Source of the DNA: Methylobacterium iners
GTDB lineage: Bacteria > Pseudomonadota > Alphaproteobacteria > Rhizobiales > Beijerinckiaceae
Reading direction: 5' to 3'
Length of the DNA: 64,000 nucleotides
Assembly: GCF_022179305.1 (NCBI RefSeq)
Contig: NZ_BPQP01000018.1
Span: 1 to 64,000 of the forward strand
Numbering within the stretch: position 1 is the first letter of the stretch; the number at the start of each line of letters is the position of its first letter. The notes below the pieces were generated by a model. It had not been told where the DNA came from, did not search any database, and was given only the letters and a program-made list of their open reading frames with translations. Made by a program: the position numbers and the translations under genes. Positions 47,237-56,280 of the stretch are shown here, piece after piece.

Positions 47237-48256
47237 ATGTCCTCAACCCAGCGCCCGCGCGCCTTCCGCATCCCCTCCGCCGAGCCGGGTCCCACCGGCG
47301 AGATCGCCCCCGCGCCGCCGAGCGCAGTGCGGATCGTCGAGGAGCCCTTCGAGATCGTCGATGCGGCCGACGGCACGCCGGTGCCGGTGGCGCCCAAGGC
47401 CCGCGCGCCCTGGCTGACGCTGCTCCTCTCGGCGCTCGGCGGGCTGGTGGCGCTCGGCGTCGGCCTCTCGGTCGAGCGCCTGATCGCCGATCTGTTCTCG
47501 GCCGCGCCCTGGCTTGGCGGCGTCGCGCTCGCGCTGCTGGCGGTCGCGGCCGTGGCCCTCCTCGCCATCGTCGCCCGCGAGCTGCGGGGCGTCTGGCGTG
47601 AGCGCCAGATCGAGGCTCTGCGCGGCCGGGCAATGGAGGCGCTCGCGATCCGCGATCACAGTGCGGCGCAGGCGGTCGTCCGCGACCTCATCGCCCTCTA
47701 CGCGGAGCGTCCGGCCCTGGCGGCCGGCCGCAACCGCCTCGCCACCCTGGGCGACGCCATCCTCGACGTGGACGACCGCCTCGGGCTCGCCGAGCACGAG
47801 CTCCTCGCCTCCCTCGACCGACAGGCGAAGAACGCCATCGCGAATGCGGCCAAGCAGGTCTCGGCGGTGACGGCCCTCAGCCCGCGCGCCATCGTCGACG
47901 TCGTCTTCGTGGTCTTCGCGGCCGTGAGGCTGCTGAGGCGCATCGCCACGATCTATGGCGGCCGACCGGGCTTCCTCGGCTTCCTGCGCCTGGCGCGCTC
48001 CGCCTTCGCGCATCTCACCGTCACGGGGGGCGTGGCGGTCGGCGACAGCCTGATCCAGCAGGCGCTCGGCCTCGGCATCGCGGCGCGCGTCTCGGCGAAG
48101 CTCGGTGAGGGCGTGCTCAACGGCCTGATGACCGCCCGCTTCGGTCTCGCGGCGCTGGCGGTCTGCCGGCCCCTGCCGTTCACCCGCGAAGCGCCGCCGC
48201 GACTCTCCGATGTCGCCGGGGAGCTGCTGAAATCGGCGGACGAGCCGGTGCCTTAG
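47237..48256 (+). CDS. YcjF/TIGR01620-family membrane protein
   Basis: A 339-residue inner-membrane protein of the TIGR01620/DUF697 type, coupled to YcjX. An acidic N-terminal tail leads to two helices at about 57-80 and 92-115, and further hydrophobic segments lie at about 215-290 (AIVDVVFVVFAAVRLLRRIA, GVAVGDSLIQQALGLGIAARVSA). Start ATG at 47237. Together with YcjX it probably responds to envelope stress. Confidence 0.85.
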   Translation: MSSTQRPRAFRIPSAEPGPTGEIAPAPPSAVRIVEEPFEIVDAADGTPVPVAPKARAPWLTLLLSALGGLVALGVGLSVERLIADLFSAAPWLGGVALALLAVAAVALLAIVARELRGVWRERQIEALRGRAMEALAIRDHSAAQAVVRDLIALYAERPALAAGRNRLATLGDAILDVDDRLGLAEHELLASLDRQAKNAIANAAKQVSAVTALSPRAIVDVVFVVFAAVRLLRRIATIYGGRPGFLGFLRLARSAFAHLTVTGGVAVGDSLIQQALGLGIAARVSAKLGEGVLNGLMTARFGLAALAVCRPLPFTREAPPRLSDVAGELLKSADEPVP

Positions 48257-48310
48257 GGAGATAGGATTGGAAGCCGCGTCGCTTTCATCCCTATTTTGGG
48301 GAGGGACGTC

Positions 48311-48862
48311 TCACAGGTTCTTCAGAAACCCCGCCAGCCGCATCAGCCCTTCGGGCCAGGGGCCGTGCCCGCTCGCGGTGTTGATGTGCCCGGACTCGCC
48401 GGCATCGACCAGCGAGGCGCCCCAGGCATAGGCAAAATCTTCGGCCCGCTCGTAGGCGCAATAAGGGTCGCTGCGGCTCGCCACCAGCAGCGAGGGGAAG
48501 GGCAGGGGATCGCGCGGCACCGGCGCGAAGGCCGTCACGCTCGCGGGCAGGTTCGGCGTGCGCTCGACATCCGGGAAAGCGACGAGGAGGGCGCCGCGCA
48601 CGATCCCCGCGGGGAAGCGGGGCGCAGCCTGCACGGCGGCGACCACGCCGAGGCTGTGCGCGATGAGGATGACGGGCCGGCGCGCCTGCGCCACCGCCTC
48701 CACGATGTTGGACTGCCAGGCCGCGGCCTCCGGCTGGTTCCAATCGTCCTGCGCCACGATCCGGGCGCCGGGCAGCCGCTCGCCCCAGCGGGCCTGCCAG
48801 TGTTCGCCCTCGGAATTGCCGAAGCCCGGCAGGATCAGGATCTCGCAATCGGCGATCTTCAT
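48311..48862 (-). CDS. RBBP9/YdeN-type serine hydrolase
   Basis: A 183-residue alpha/beta hydrolase of the RBBP9 family. The nucleophile elbow is AHSLG, the oxyanion strand PGFGNSEGEHWQ is at the N-terminus, and the acid/His pair is suggested by SRSDPYC and SGHINTASGHGPW. The start at the ATG at 48860-48862 overlaps the uvsE stop (ATGA, 48859-48862), so it is translated with uvsE. The substrate is unknown. Confidence 0.85.
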   Translation of the reverse strand: MKIADCEILILPGFGNSEGEHWQARWGERLPGARIVAQDDWNQPEAAAWQSNIVEAVAQARRPVILIAHSLGVVAAVQAAPRFPAGIVRGALLVAFPDVERTPNLPASVTAFAPVPRDPLPFPSLLVASRSDPYCAYERAEDFAYAWGASLVDAGESGHINTASGHGPWPEGLMRLAGFLKNL

Positions 48863-49959
48863 GGGGCTGCGATAGCGGCCCGCTCGACACTCGTCGAGAC
48901 GGTGCGGTGCCCGGTGCCTCCCCGGATCTGCTCGGCCAGACCCACGGAGGCGAGATTCTTGGACTTCGCCTCGATCTCGAAATCGGTCCAGGCGAGGTGG
49001 CGCGCCACGAGATCGTTCAGGGCCCTGTTCCACATCATGTCGGAATGGGCGGCGAGGTCGCGCCAGGAATGACCTGCCGCGGAGAGCGCCGCGAAGTCGG
49101 GCAGCGCCGCCGGGTCGTGGTCCGGCAGCAATGCCTCGCGCGAGACGCTGATGTGGCTCACGGGCCGCACCCCGCGCCAGGAGGCGAGGATCGCGGCGAT
49201 GCGGGGATCATCCGGCTCGATGTACTGGCCCCCGCTCTCGACCCAGTGGTGATGGATGTCGAGCACGATGGGCACGAGGTCGCCGAGTCGCAGGACGGCG
49301 TCGAGCCCGAAGGAGTTCTCGTCGTTCTCGACCGTCACGAGGTCGCGCGCGACCCGCGAGACCTTCGAGAGGTTCGCGCGGTACCCGTCGATCCCGGGGT
49401 CGCGGGCGCCGACATGGATGTTGATGTGCGCGCCGTCAGGGTGCCAGCCGGTGCCGTAGCCGAGGAGCGCCATCATCTCCCCATGATAGTCGAGCTCCTC
49501 GATGGCATTCCTCAGGGCCGCCTCGTTGCGGCTCGCGAGGATGCAGAAAGGGCCCGGATGCAGGCTCAAGCGCACGCCAGCGACTCGCGCCCTTTCGCCG
49601 ATGGCGGCGAGTTCGGTCTCGATGGCGCGGCGCAGGTCCGGATCGGCGTAGAGCGGCCTGGCTGCGGGGTGGGTGTAGCCGGGCAGGATGTTGCTCGCCA
49701 TGCGCAGCAGGCGCTCGAGCGGAGGACGCTCCGCGACCCACGCCACCTGCCGGCCGAGCGCCGCGAGGTTGTGCAGGACGATCTCCGCGAGCTTGACCTG
49801 CGCCGCCACGGGGTCGAGGCGCCCAAGATAGGCCATCGTGACGCTGGTGAGGTTCATCACCAGCGCCGCCTCGCGCGCCGCCTTCGCCGTCTTGTGCTCG
49901 ACCTCCGGGTCGGGAATGAACTTGCAGCAGAAGCCGAGGCGCTGAGGATCCGATGTCAT
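48859..49959 (-). CDS. uvsE: UV damage endonuclease
   Basis: UvsE (UVDE) nicks DNA 5' of UV photoproducts and starts alternative excision repair. The 366-residue protein shows the TIM-barrel family blocks RLGFCCKFIPD, RLSLHPGPFCILASRN, ENDENSFGLDAVL, VLDIHHHWV and DMMWNRALND with metal-binding His/Glu residues. The C-terminal extension (about 320-366) is unlike the core. It forms a two-gene operon with the RBBP9-like hydrolase. Exposure to sunlight on plant surfaces would fit. Confidence 0.92.
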   Translation of the reverse strand: MTSDPQRLGFCCKFIPDPEVEHKTAKAAREAALVMNLTSVTMAYLGRLDPVAAQVKLAEIVLHNLAALGRQVAWVAERPPLERLLRMASNILPGYTHPAARPLYADPDLRRAIETELAAIGERARVAGVRLSLHPGPFCILASRNEAALRNAIEELDYHGEMMALLGYGTGWHPDGAHINIHVGARDPGIDGYRANLSKVSRVARDLVTVENDENSFGLDAVLRLGDLVPIVLDIHHHWVESGGQYIEPDDPRIAAILASWRGVRPVSHISVSREALLPDHDPAALPDFAALSAAGHSWRDLAAHSDMMWNRALNDLVARHLAWTDFEIEAKSKNLASVGLAEQIRGGTGHRTVSTSVERAAIAAP

Positions 49960-50024
49960 GAAGCGACAACGCGCTTCGCCGGCTTCGGACTCAACCTTCG
50001 CCGATCAAGCCTGCTCGAACGAAG

Positions 50025-50052
50025 AGGGGCGGCACCTTTCGGCACCGCCCCT
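50025..50052 (-). terminator. Hairpin after the stress operon
   Basis: AGGGGCGG (50025-50032) and CCGCCCCT (50045-50052) form an 8-bp GC-rich stem with a 12-base loop, 25 bp downstream of the last stress-operon gene. Only a weak T-rich tail follows. Confidence 0.5.
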
Positions 50053-50077
50053 TCTGACCACGTCTGGATTGCCCCGA

Positions 50078-50809
50078 TCAGTGATGCGAGGTGCTGGTCG
50101 GCCCCCGGGGCGGCGGGGCGCCGGCGCTTTTCGTCTCGGCCGGCTGGCCGGTCGCGCGCTGAGTTGCGGCGTTCAGGTTTTCCGGGTCGAGCGCGGTTTC
50201 GACGAATTCCCGCCCGCGCTCGGTGAACTCGCGGGCGTAGCGCAGGCCCGTGTCCTTCACCTCGTCGGACCAATGGCCGACGGTCTCGTCCTCCTTGCGG
50301 GTACGGGGCAGGAGCGCGCCGAGCAGGAGCCCGGCCGCGACACCGACCACGCCGACGAGAAGCGGGTTCTCACTCACGAAATCCTCGACGGCGCTCCGGC
50401 CGCGGCGGACATGCGCGGTGCCGCGGTCCGCGAAGTCGTTGATGCGGCGGCTGTGGGTGTCGCGCATGTCCGAAGCCCACTCCCGCGTGTCGGAATAGGT
50501 GGAAGACGCCTTGTCGCGCAGATCCCCGACCGTCTCTCCGAGGCGTTGCTTGACGTCGCCGGCCAGACCGGCGGCGCGATCCTTCACGCTGTCGATCGCG
50601 TCGGAGGCCTTGTCCGACGCCGAGCCCGTGCCCGACTTGGCGCCCGTGGTGTTGGTGCCGGTCGTGCCGAACTTGTCCCGGGCCTGGACGTCGTCCGAGA
50701 CCTTGCGGATCGTCTCGCTCGCCGTCGTGCCGCGGGGAAGGCCGGCCGCGGTGGCGATCTCGTCGGTGAGCGGCTGACCGCCAATATCCGACTTGTTGTT
50801 CACAGCCAT
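50078..50809 (-). CDS. Apolipoprotein-like membrane-anchored protein (243 aa), DUF883/CsbD-like
   Basis: A helical, Ala/Asp/Arg-rich protein with one C-terminal membrane helix (about 155-170, NPLLVGVVGVAAGLLLGALLP) and a second amphipathic region after it. The central part (SDKASDAIDSVKDRAAGLAGDVKQRLGE) resembles the ElaB/YqjD/DUF883 stress proteins that bind the inner membrane and ribosomes. The last gene of a four-gene operon. ATG at 50807-50809. Function is inferred from resemblance and context only. Confidence 0.7.
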   Translation of the reverse strand: MAVNNKSDIGGQPLTDEIATAAGLPRGTTASETIRKVSDDVQARDKFGTTGTNTTGAKSGTGSASDKASDAIDSVKDRAAGLAGDVKQRLGETVGDLRDKASSTYSDTREWASDMRDTHSRRINDFADRGTAHVRRGRSAVEDFVSENPLLVGVVGVAAGLLLGALLPRTRKEDETVGHWSDEVKDTGLRYAREFTERGREFVETALDPENLNAATQRATGQPAETKSAGAPPPRGPTSTSHH

Positions 50810-50870
50810 GGATAGCTCCTGTCCAATCTGGTCGCCGGATCATCGCTGACCCGGCCGCATGCGGGTCCGG

Positions 50871-51266
50871 TCAGACCTGCGTCTCTTCCGCGAATTCTCT
50901 CGTCGGCTGGAGCGTCGGCCGGTCCGGATCGTAGACCCGGGCCGCACCGGTGTTCAGGACCGGCAGGCGATCGGCCGATTGCTGAACGCGGCGCCGCGCG
51001 GCCTGCCGGGCCGAGTCGGTCGAGATCCGATGGATCAGCCAACCGACGCCTGCCGCGATCAGCATGACGGGAACCGGATTGCGCCGAACGGCATCGAGGG
51101 CGCCATCATAGGCACCGCCCAGGGGCGTGCTGCGCCGCGCGGTCCCGAGCATCTCGTCGACGATGCTCGACACCGAGAGCCGGTCCTGGATGCGGTCGAT
51201 GGTTTGGTCGAGGCGGGCGCGGCTCGCCTCAATGTCCTTCTCGAGATCGTTCAAGGAAGCGCTCAT
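50871..51266 (-). CDS. DUF3618 family protein
   Basis: A 131-residue protein. The N-terminal amphipathic block LEKDIEASRARLDQTIDRIQDRLS is the DUF3618 signature; a membrane helix follows at about 67-80 (NPVPVMLIAAGVGWLI). Its start overlaps the stop of the holin-like gene by four bases (ATGA at 51263-51266), so translation is coupled. DUF3618 proteins often sit with YqjD/holin-like stress genes. Confidence 0.85.
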   Translation of the reverse strand: MSASLNDLEKDIEASRARLDQTIDRIQDRLSVSSIVDEMLGTARRSTPLGGAYDGALDAVRRNPVPVMLIAAGVGWLIHRISTDSARQAARRRVQQSADRLPVLNTGAARVYDPDRPTLQPTREFAEETQV

Positions 51267-51658
51267 CCCGAGACCCTCTCAGAGAGGACGCGGGCGTCCT
51301 CGCGAACCTGCCGCGTGGTGCGGGTTGGGGCGAGCGTCGAGAGCGACATCGCGTTCTTGCCCCAGAGGGCAAGCCCGATCGCGACGACGAGAAGGACGCC
51401 GCCGACGATGGAGGCGGCGATGGCGTCCGACTGCACGAGGATCGCGACCCACTTCACGAGGGCGCCCACCAGCACGAACAGCGCGACGACCGCGAACACC
51501 GCCGCGCCGACCATCAGGGCGAGCCCGATGAACAGCGAGCGTACGTTGCTCGTCATCTCGTTGCGGAAGAGGGCAATCTCCTTGCGCGCGAGATCGTTGG
51601 TCTCGCGCAGAGCATCCCCGATCAGGGTTTGGATGCTCGAGGGTGTTCCGTTCGTCAT
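51263..51658 (-). CDS. Phage holin 3_6 superfamily/YqjE-like membrane protein
   Basis: A 131-residue protein with two strong transmembrane helices (about 46-70 and 78-100, LALMVGAAVFAVVALFVLVG and IVGGVLLVVAIGLALWG). It belongs to the actinobacterial holin-like superfamily (PF07332) and resembles YqjE. It is probably a stress-induced inner-membrane protein, not a phage lysis protein; no phage genes are nearby. Coupled to the DUF3618 gene. Confidence 0.8.
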   Translation of the reverse strand: MTNGTPSSIQTLIGDALRETNDLARKEIALFRNEMTSNVRSLFIGLALMVGAAVFAVVALFVLVGALVKWVAILVQSDAIAASIVGGVLLVVAIGLALWGKNAMSLSTLAPTRTTRQVREDARVLSERVSG

Positions 51659-51669
51659 GGCCGGCGACC

Positions 51670-52161
51670 TCAGGCGCTGTAGCGGTCGCGGGCGACGTTC
51701 GCCGGGGTGACGCTCGACGACTTGACGAAGCGGGCGACGACGAAGCCGGTCACGAACGTCGCCACCGCGACGGCGACCGGTGCGCGACGCGCCAAGGCCT
51801 CGGCATCCTCGTAGAAATCGGTGAAGCTGCGCTGCTCGATCGAGGTGCCGAGCTGCTCCAGACCCTCGGCCGCGCTGTCGAAGAACGCCTTGATGTTGGG
51901 CTTGTCGTCGAAGGTCTTGCTCGAATCGCGCAGCGTCCGGGCGAGATCGGTCACGGACTGGGCCGCGTCGCCCTTGCGGCGGTCGACGTACTCCGTGGCC
52001 TGAAGGCGCGCCGCGTCGACGAAGCCGCGTCCCCGCTCGACGGCGAGGTTCGCGATGCCGTCGACATCCCTGCGCAGGTCCTTCAGGTCGGCGGTGTCAT
52101 CGGCCGGGCGAGCGGCCGTCGATTCGGCGCTGGTTCGTCCAGCCGGGTGGATGGCATTCAC
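51670..52161 (-). CDS. Hypothetical membrane-anchored stress protein (163 aa)
   Basis: First gene of the leftward operon, 11 bp before the holin-like gene. Mostly amphipathic helix (DLKDLRRDVDGIANLAVERGRG, RTLRDSSKTFDDKPNIKAFFDSAAEG), with one membrane helix near the C-terminus (about 133-152, PVAVAVATFVTGFVVARFVK). A sigma-EcfG-like box lies 43 bp upstream. I do not recognise a named family. Confidence 0.7.
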   Translation of the reverse strand: MNAIHPAGRTSAESTAARPADDTADLKDLRRDVDGIANLAVERGRGFVDAARLQATEYVDRRKGDAAQSVTDLARTLRDSSKTFDDKPNIKAFFDSAAEGLEQLGTSIEQRSFTDFYEDAEALARRAPVAVAVATFVTGFVVARFVKSSSVTPANVARDRYSA

Positions 52162-52539
52162 GGGCAGACTCCTCGTCGTCGTGAGAGTGGATGTTGTGCT
52201 GTCAACAGCGGCAGGGGGCCGCGGTTCCGAAAGCCGCCCCGCCGACCGGGTCAGCCCCCATTCATCTCCCGCATCGCAAAAGGGCCAAGCTCAACCCATC
52301 GCGGTTCGCGATGGTGGGGCGGTGGCGGCATCGGGGGCGCCTCGGCCGGCGTAGGTTGGAAAAGCCGCCGCCGATCCTGGGTTGTCTCAGAAACATCCGC
52401 TCGCCCCATTGACCCACAAGGTTCGTTGGCGCTTGGCTGTGGTCGACGGATCGCGTCACGCTTCCGCGCGTTCACCCGATGGATCAAGACCGTCGCGCAC
52501 CGTTTTTGCGCTGAGTGTCAGAGGACCGGAGCCCAGTAC
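52162..52539. other. Divergent control region between stress operon and otsA
   Basis: No gene is supported here. It holds the leftward EcfG-like box at 52204-52228. On the right-hand side, towards otsA, only a weak possibility (GGAAA-N16-GGTT) can be made out; I do not call it. Confidence 0.5.
52204..52228 (-). promoter_or_regulatory. Putative sigma-EcfG promoter of the four-gene stress operon
   Basis: Minus strand GGAAC (52228-52224), 16-base spacer, TGTT (52207-52204): one mismatch from the GGAAC-N16-CGTT consensus, 43 bp from the first ATG of the operon. Confidence 0.5.
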
Positions 52540-53961
52540 GTGGCACGTCTCGTCATCGTTTCGAATCGCGTGGCAGTCCCCGAGGATGGGAGCAAGGCCG
52601 TCGCCGCCGGCGGGCTGGCAGTGGCCGTCAAGGAGGCCTTCACGGCCTACGAGGGGCTCTGGTTCGGCTGGAGCGGCAACGTCGTCGAGGACCCGTCGAC
52701 CGAGCCGACCGTGATCGATCGCGGGCGGGTCCAGTATGCCGTCGTCGACCTCTCGCCCCAGGACCACCGCGAGTATTACAGCGGCTTCGCCAACCGCGCG
52801 CTCTGGCCGATCATGCATTACCGGCTCGGGCTCGGCGCCTTCTCGCGCTCGGACTATGCCGGCTACCAGCGCGTCAACCGCACCTTCGCGCGCACGCTCG
52901 CGCGCCTGATCGAGCCCGACGACCTCATCTGGGTGCACGATTACCACCTGCTGCCCCTGGCCTCGGAGCTGCGCGGGCTCGGGATCGCCAACCCGATCGG
53001 TTACTTCCACCACATTCCCTGGCCGGCGGCCGACGTGTTCAACACGCTGCCGGCGAGCACCGATCTGCTCCGCGCGATCGCCGATTACGATCTGATCGGC
53101 CTGCAGACGGACCCGGACGTCCACAATCTCTCGCGCAACCTCATCGACGAGCTGCGGGCGATCCCCCTCGGCGGCGGCTCGCTGATGGTCGACGGGCGTC
53201 GCACCCGCATCCGCAGCTTCCCGATCGGCATCGACGTCGCAGGCTTCAAGGAGGCGGCGGAGAACGCGGGCGCCAATAAGACCGTGCGCGAGACAATGGC
53301 GGGTCTGCGCACCCGCAAGCTGCTGATCGGCGTTGATCGTCTTGATTACTCGAAGGGCGTGCCCGAGCGGATGGAGGCGGTCGAGCGCTTCTTCGCCTCG
53401 AATCCGGACCAGCGCGGCAACGTGGTCTACATCCAGATCACGCCGAAATCCCGCACCGAGGTCCAGGAATACGAAGAGCTCTCGCGCGAGGTGAACGAAA
53501 CGGTCGGCGAGATCAACGGCAGCCTGGGCGAGCCGAACTGGACCCCGATCCAATACGTGACGAAGGCCTATCCGCGGCCCGTCCTCGCCGGGCTCTACCG
53601 CGCGGCCCGGGTCGGGCTCGTGACGCCGATGCGTGACGGCATGAACCTCGTGGCTAAGGAATACGTCGTCGCCCAGAGCGACGAGGATCCCGGCGTCCTC
53701 GTCCTGTCCAAGTTCGCGGGCGCGGCGCGGCAATTGCCGGAGGCGCTGCTCGTGAATCCCTATGACCGCTTCGAGGTGGCCGAGGCGATCCGCACGGCGC
53801 TCTACATGCCGCGCAGCGAGCGCCTGGAGCGCTGGAAGCCCATGGTCGAGCGCATGACCCGCGAGGACGTGGATTGGTGGGCGCGCAACTTCCTCTCGGA
53901 TCTGGAGAACTTCCGCACGATCGAGCGCGAGCCGCCGCGCACCGCGGCGGCGGCGGAATAG
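52540..53961 (+). CDS. otsA: Trehalose-6-phosphate synthase
   Basis: OtsA makes trehalose 6-phosphate from UDP-glucose and glucose 6-phosphate. GT20 landmarks are all present: SNRVAVP at the N-terminus, [41 protein letters not shown] and [17 protein letters not shown]. The start is the GTG at 52540 (GGAG nine bases upstream); the long open frame to its left is antisense to the stress operon. At 473 residues it is of normal length. OtsB (trehalose-phosphate phosphatase) is not adjacent; glgX follows after 46 bp. Confidence 0.95.
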   Translation: MARLVIVSNRVAVPEDGSKAVAAGGLAVAVKEAFTAYEGLWFGWSGNVVEDPSTEPTVIDRGRVQYAVVDLSPQDHREYYSGFANRALWPIMHYRLGLGAFSRSDYAGYQRVNRTFARTLARLIEPDDLIWVHDYHLLPLASELRGLGIANPIGYFHHIPWPAADVFNTLPASTDLLRAIADYDLIGLQTDPDVHNLSRNLIDELRAIPLGGGSLMVDGRRTRIRSFPIGIDVAGFKEAAENAGANKTVRETMAGLRTRKLLIGVDRLDYSKGVPERMEAVERFFASNPDQRGNVVYIQITPKSRTEVQEYEELSREVNETVGEINGSLGEPNWTPIQYVTKAYPRPVLAGLYRAARVGLVTPMRDGMNLVAKEYVVAQSDEDPGVLVLSKFAGAARQLPEALLVNPYDRFEVAEAIRTALYMPRSERLERWKPMVERMTREDVDWWARNFLSDLENFRTIEREPPRTAAAAE

Positions 53962-54007
53962 CGGGCGGCTTGGCCCTCATCGATCGAACCCGGGCGCGCA
54001 GGGCGCG

Positions 54008-56125
54008 ATGATCGGCCTTGATGACGGCGTGCCCGCCCCGCTCGGCGCGCATTTCGACGGCCGCGGCGTCAATTTCGCCCTCTTTTCGCAGAACGCGACG
54101 GCGGTCGACCTTTGCCTGTTCGAGCCGGGCGAGCGCCACGAGTATCAGACGATCCGGCTGCCCTGCCGCACAGACGACGTCTGGCACGGCTACCTGCGCG
54201 GGGTCTATCCGGGCCAGCTCTACGGCTACCGGGTCCACGGGCCCTGGGATCCGGCCCATGGCCATCGCTTCAATCCCGCCAAGCTCGTCCTCGATCCTTA
54301 TGCGCGGGAGATCCAGGGGCGCATCCGCTGGCACGACGCGCTCTACGGCCACCGCCGCGGTCTGCAGCGCGAGGACCACATCGACCGGCGCGACAGCGCG
54401 GCCTACATGCCGCGGGGCGTGGTCACCGCGCCCGACATGCTCGACCTCGGCGTGAAGCCGGTGCATCGGCCGCTCTGCGACACGGTGATCTACGAGGCGC
54501 ACGTCAAGTCCCTGACCCAGACCCACCCCGACATCCCGGAGGCGGAGCGCGGCACCTACGCGGCGCTCGCCCATCCCGCCATCATCGAGCACCTGCTGAA
54601 GCTCGGCGTCACGGCGATCGAGCTCCTGCCGATCCACGCCTTCGCCGACGACCGCTTCCTCGTCGACAAGGGGCTCGTCAACTTCTGGGGCTACCAGCCC
54701 TTCGGCTACTTCGCGCCGGAGCCGCGCTACCTCGGCCATCCCGGCATCGGCGGGCTGAAGGCCGCGATCCGGGAACTCGCCGCCGCCGAGATCGAGGTCA
54801 TCCTCGACGTGGTCTACAATCACACCGCGGAGGCCGATCACACCGGCCCGACGCTCGCGTTCCGCGGCATCGACAACGCGAGCTACTACAAGCTCGATCC
54901 CAGCAATCGCCGCCGCGAAATCGACTGCACCGGCTGCGGCAACACGCTGAACGTCGACCATCCCCGGGTGATGCAGCTCGTCCTCGATTCCCTGCGACAC
55001 TGGGTGACGGCCTACGGCGTGGCCGGCTTTCGGTTCGACCTCGCCTCGAGCCTCGGGCGGGCGCCGCACGATTTCTCAGCCAAGGCCGCCTTCTTCCAGG
55101 CGGTCGCGCAGGACCCGGTGCTCGCGCGCGTCAAGATGATCGCCGAGCCTTGGGACATCGGCGCCGGCGGCTACCAGCTCGGCGCCTATCCCCGGGGCTG
55201 GAGCGAGTGGAACGACCAGTTCCGCGACAGCGTCCGCGGCTTCTGGCGTGGCGACCGGGGCACGCTGCCGAAACTGACCCAGGGGCTGTCGGGATCGCGC
55301 GAGATCTTCGGCCCATCCGGCCGCTCGCCGCTCGCCAGCATCAACTTTGCCGCGAGCCACGACGGTTTCACGCTGGCCGACGTCGTCGCCTACGAGGCGA
55401 AGCACAATTGGGCGAACGGCGAGGAGAACCGCGACGGCCACGGCCACAACCTGTCGCGCAATTACGGGATCGAGGGTCCGACGACCGATCCCGCGATCCT
55501 CGGCCTGCGCGCCCGCCAGAAGCGCAACATCCTGGCCACCATCCTTCTGGCGCAGGGCGTGCCGATGCTGCTGATGGGCGACGAGCGCTCGCGCAGCCAG
55601 TGCGGCAACAACAACGCCTACGCCCAGGACAACCCGACGAGCTGGGTCGATTGGGAGAACGATCCCGATCCCGGACTGACGGCCTTCGTCGCGAACCTGG
55701 CACGGCTGCGCCGGGAGCAGCCGGCCCTGCGGCGGCGCGACTTCCTGATGGGCACCGGAATCGACAAGGACGAGCCGCTGCGCGACGTGCATTGGCTCTC
55801 GCCCTGCGGCGCCGAGATGGATGCCGCGGCCTGGGCCGATGACGGCCGTCAGGCTTTCGGCATGCAGATCGGCAACGATCTGCCGGAAGCCGACCGTCTG
55901 CTCGTGTTGATCAATGCGGGGGAAGGGATCTGCGACTTCTCCCTCGCCCCCATCATCGGCGGTCCCTGGGCCGTGATCTTCGACACGACCCGAGCGACGG
56001 GCGCGGTCCCCTCCGGGCAGACACTGTTTCCGCCGGGTGCGCGGGTGCGGCTGGAGCCGCGCTCGCTCTTCGTTCTGCGAGCACGGCCGGCGGCAGCGTA
56101 TGAGGCCGGTCGCCGACGGGGGTGA
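54008..56125 (+). CDS. glgX: Glycogen debranching enzyme
   Basis: GlgX is a GH13 isoamylase-type debranching enzyme cutting alpha-1,6 branches. The catalytic triad is visible: nucleophile D344 (GFRFDLAS), acid/base E380 (AEPWDIG), and stabiliser D452 (ASHDGFTLAD). The N-terminal CBM48-like domain (GVNFALFSQNATAVDLCLFE) precedes it. Length is 705 residues. Placed directly behind otsA, it may supply glucose from glycogen for trehalose or other stress sugars. Confidence 0.94.
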   Translation: MIGLDDGVPAPLGAHFDGRGVNFALFSQNATAVDLCLFEPGERHEYQTIRLPCRTDDVWHGYLRGVYPGQLYGYRVHGPWDPAHGHRFNPAKLVLDPYAREIQGRIRWHDALYGHRRGLQREDHIDRRDSAAYMPRGVVTAPDMLDLGVKPVHRPLCDTVIYEAHVKSLTQTHPDIPEAERGTYAALAHPAIIEHLLKLGVTAIELLPIHAFADDRFLVDKGLVNFWGYQPFGYFAPEPRYLGHPGIGGLKAAIRELAAAEIEVILDVVYNHTAEADHTGPTLAFRGIDNASYYKLDPSNRRREIDCTGCGNTLNVDHPRVMQLVLDSLRHWVTAYGVAGFRFDLASSLGRAPHDFSAKAAFFQAVAQDPVLARVKMIAEPWDIGAGGYQLGAYPRGWSEWNDQFRDSVRGFWRGDRGTLPKLTQGLSGSREIFGPSGRSPLASINFAASHDGFTLADVVAYEAKHNWANGEENRDGHGHNLSRNYGIEGPTTDPAILGLRARQKRNILATILLAQGVPMLLMGDERSRSQCGNNNAYAQDNPTSWVDWENDPDPGLTAFVANLARLRREQPALRRRDFLMGTGIDKDEPLRDVHWLSPCGAEMDAAAWADDGRQAFGMQIGNDLPEADRLLVLINAGEGICDFSLAPIIGGPWAVIFDTTRATGAVPSGQTLFPPGARVRLEPRSLFVLRARPAAAYEAGRRRG

Positions 56126-56169
56126 GACCCACGGCTCCCGCCGCGTAGAGCGGTCTCGACTACCTCACG

Positions 56170-56195
56170 CGCCTCTCCTCCTCTTCGGGGAGGCG
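56170..56195. terminator. Hairpin between convergent glgX and caspase-like gene
   Basis: CGCCTCTCC (56170-56178) pairs with GGGGAGGCG (56187-56195) over nine base pairs, one a G-T wobble, with an 8-base loop. It lies between the ends of two converging genes and could stop transcription from both sides, though T-tracts are weak. Confidence 0.45.
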
Positions 56196-56280
56196 TTGGA
56201 CGTCGGGTGACTGGGCGATCCTGCCGCTCAACAGGCGTCCGCGGCCTTAGTCGCTCCTCACCAGGGCGAGGGGAATGCCC

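Noticed and set aside
51263-51658. Prophage remnant because of the holin-like gene
   Set aside because: Holin 3_6 superfamily members are common chromosomal stress proteins; no other phage genes are present.
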